Program-made: the position numbers and the translations under genes
Notes under the pieces: generated by a model
The model's database searches: none
Seen by the model: only the letters and a program-made list of their open reading frames with translations
Told to the model about the DNA's origin: nothing
Origin: Mycobacterium sp.
GTDB lineage: Bacteria > Actinomycetota > Actinomycetes > Mycobacteriales > Mycobacteriaceae
Reading direction: 5' to 3'
DNA: 9,329 nucleotides
Assembly: GCA_018882545.1 (NCBI GenBank)
Contig: VERS01000042.1
Coordinates: 1 to 9,329 of the forward strand
Shown here: in pieces, positions 7,787-9,329 of the stretch
Position numbering within the stretch: the first letter of the stretch is position 1
Layout of the letters: every line of letters begins with the position of its first letter

Positions 7787-9329
7787 CAGCCAGACGTGGC
7801 AGATTCCCATTCGCCCCTCGTCGGGAGCTCCGCCCGCTCGCACATCGTCGGGAGCGCCTCCCGAAACTGGCCGTCATCGGCGGCCGGCTGGAGGATGACA
7901 ACGCTGCCATCTACGAGGAGATGCACCGGCTGGCGGGCGGAAGGATCGTCGTCTTCGCGACGGCGTCGTCGGTCCCCGAGGAAGTCGGCGCCGAAACCGT
8001 CGGCGTATTCAAATCCCATGGCTTCGATGCCGTCCTGGCCGGGGTTCATGGCCCCGGGGCGGGCAAGGCCGCGCAGGACACGGCGATCGCCGATCTCGTC
8101 GAGGACTACGGCAGCGTCTATTTCACCGGCGGCGACCAGGCCCTGATCACCGGGGCGCTGGCGCCGTACGGCAGGGAAAGCCGGGTGCTCAAGGCCATCC
8201 GCAAAGCCCAGCGCAGGGGTTCGCTGATCGCCGGGTCGAGTGCCGGGGCCGCCGTCATGTCCGAGGTCATGTTCTCCGGCGGCACATCGCTGGAAGCCGC
8301 GACCTACGGTGTGGTCGGTGACGCCGACCAGCCCGGGATGCTGCTGGCACCCGGACTCGGCTTCTTCCCGTGGGGCATGGTCGACCAGCATTTCATCAAA
8401 CGCGGCCGGTTCGGCCGGATGGTCGTCGGCATGCAGGCCTCCGGCGCCAAGCGCGGCTACGGCATCGACGAGAACACCGCACTGTTCGTCGAGGGCAAGA
8501 CCGCGCGGGTGATCGGCGAGTACGGCGTCTTCGTCTTCGACCTTCAGCAGGCCAGAGTCGACCGCCGCCGCAGGCTGATCGAGAACATCGTCTTCAGCTA
8601 CGCCGACGACGGCGACGCGATCGACCTGGAGACCGGCGAGGTCACCCCCGGTCCGGACAAGCGGGCGGTGACCCGGCGCGACATCACCTACCACGCCCCG
8701 GCCCGCTCGCTGCGCAACGTCTTCGGCGCCTACACGCTCTACGATCTGGTGGCGCGCCTGGTGCTGGGGGATCCCGAGGCGTACGTGGCGGATCGGGCCC
8801 GCGCGATAGAGCCCAGGGCGGGTTGCGCCACGAGCGTCGAGGTTTCCCGCCGGGGTGGCCGTGCGCTCGCGTATATCCCCGAAGACGGACGCGATTTCCG
8901 CATGACGGCGGTGGATTTCCGGGCCAGCATGCAGACACGCGTTCTCAATGCGGCGCAACTGGCGGAGAACCGGCGTGCGGCGCTGTCCCGCGACTACGGG
9001 GTGAAACCGGGACTGCAGGCGCGGGTGATGATGCTCGGCTCGGCGCCACTCGACAGCGACAGCCCACTGCTTGCAGAACTCGCGTCGCGGTGCGAGGGGC
9101 CGGTGGGTGTGCTTGCCGCCGCATCCGCCGAACCGCGCGCAACCGCGCGCGACTACATCAGCGCTTTGGCCGCGCACGGCGTCGAGGCCACCGATCTGCG
9201 CATCACCATCGACAATGTTGATCGCCGGATGCGCGAGGAAGCACTAGTCGAGGAAATCGCCGCTTTAGGCACCATCATCCTGACCGGCGGTAACCAGATC
9301 AGACTGGTCGATTCCCTGCTCTACCGTGG
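7783..9329 (+). CDS. cphB: Cyanophycinase (peptidase S51) with a second S51-like domain; 3' end outside the window
   Basis: The frame is open from ATG 7783 to the window edge, giving 515 codons without a stop. Residues about 28-300 form a complete cyanophycinase, a serine exopeptidase cutting cyanophycin into beta-Asp-Arg dipeptides: LAVIGG start, TGGDQ (115-119), nucleophile S153 in GSSAG, and DQHFIKRGRFGR (201-212). In that block D201, Q202, H203, R207, R209 and R212 reproduce the spacing of the substrate-binding D-Q-H-x3-R-x-R-x2-R set known from Synechocystis CphB. YGIDENTAL follows. Known CphB is about 270 residues; here a segment of about 110 residues of unclear nature (about 301-413) leads to a second S51-like start from 414, with MMLGSA and TGGNQ (501-505). 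The second nucleophile lies beyond the window. The N-terminus has nine arginines in 25 residues and no evident signal peptide, suggesting a cytosolic enzyme. Function of the first domain is confident; that of the second is unknown. Confidence 0.9.
   Translation, partial: MTARRGRFPFAPRRELRPLAHRRERLPKLAVIGGRLEDDNAAIYEEMHRLAGGRIVVFATASSVPEEVGAETVGVFKSHGFDAVLAGVHGPGAGKAAQDTAIADLVEDYGSVYFTGGDQALITGALAPYGRESRVLKAIRKAQRRGSLIAGSSAGAAVMSEVMFSGGTSLEAATYGVVGDADQPGMLLAPGLGFFPWGMVDQHFIKRGRFGRMVVGMQASGAKRGYGIDENTALFVEGKTARVIGEYGVFVFDLQQARVDRRRRLIENIVFSYADDGDAIDLETGEVTPGPDKRAVTRRDITYHAPARSLRNVFGAYTLYDLVARLVLGDPEAYVADRARAIEPRAGCATSVEVSRRGGRALAYIPEDGRDFRMTAVDFRASMQTRVLNAAQLAENRRAALSRDYGVKPGLQARVMMLGSAPLDSDSPLLAELASRCEGPVGVLAAASAEPRATARDYISALAAHGVEATDLRITIDNVDRRMREEALVEEIAALGTIILTGGNQIRLVDSLLYR
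9131..9150 (+). repeat. Perfect tandem 10-bp duplication AACCGCGCGC x2
   Basis: Two adjacent copies of a 10-base unit lie inside the second domain of the cyanophycinase. The unit is not a multiple of three, so gain or loss of one copy would shift the frame. In this GC-rich coding context it may be chance. Confidence 0.6.

Noticed and set aside
5459..7843. A 794-residue open frame on the minus strand opposite cphA
   Set aside because: It lies antisense to a gene with every CphA motif, its protein shows no recognisable family, and long antisense frames are expected in high-GC coding DNA.
7420..9177. A 585-residue minus-strand open frame opposite the cyanophycinase
   Set aside because: The plus frame carries the full S51 motif set and remains open; the minus frame is a compositional shadow without recognisable domains.
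8370..9221. A 283-residue plus-strand open frame inside the cyanophycinase
   Set aside because: It is the alternative frame of the real gene, rich in Arg/Gly/Pro, with no RBS or domain. It initially suggests a frameshift in the cyanophycinase, but the true frame has no interruption.
1..9329. Mobile elements, CRISPR arrays, tRNA or rRNA genes
   Set aside because: No transposase, integrase, repeat-spacer pattern, terminal inverted repeats or RNA gene signatures were seen; the window is filled by ordinary protein-coding genes.

Overview
The window is high-GC DNA with the dense, partly overlapping gene layout of an actinobacterium. A mycothiol-dependent maleylpyruvate isomerase-family fragment, a CrtY-type lycopene cyclase and a lipoprotein glycosidase together suggest a pigmented, probably mycobacterial or Mycolicibacterium-like host. 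This assignment is inference; there is no rRNA or other species marker here.

Layout. Left block, + strand (1-3320): the 3' end of the isomerase-family gene, a lycopene cyclase with a strong RBS, and a GH20 beta-N-acetylhexosaminidase lipoprotein whose start overlaps the cyclase. This run ends in a hairpin and converges, with a 39-base gap, on a - strand APC-family amino acid permease (3360-4793). A 242-base divergent intergenic region (4794-5035) holds a perfect 13-bp palindrome over a -10-like hexamer in front of the permease. Right block, + strand (5036-9329): cyanophycin synthetase cphA and, through a 4-base ATGA overlap, a cyanophycinase gene that stays open to the window edge.

The right block is the most interesting part. 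CphA would join aspartate and arginine into the storage polymer cyanophycin, and the cyanophycinase would cut it back to beta-Asp-Arg dipeptides, so polymer making and breaking are translationally linked. Three oddities stand out. The cyanophycinase carries a complete S51 domain followed by the start of a second S51-like domain in exact register, 386 residues later. The CphA N-terminal domain lacks the HxxEH motif I recall as the signature of its primer-generating hydrolase site. The cyanophycinase begins with an arginine-rich leader containing two AGA codons. The divergent permease could supply or recover amino acids for this pathway, but only its position supports that link.
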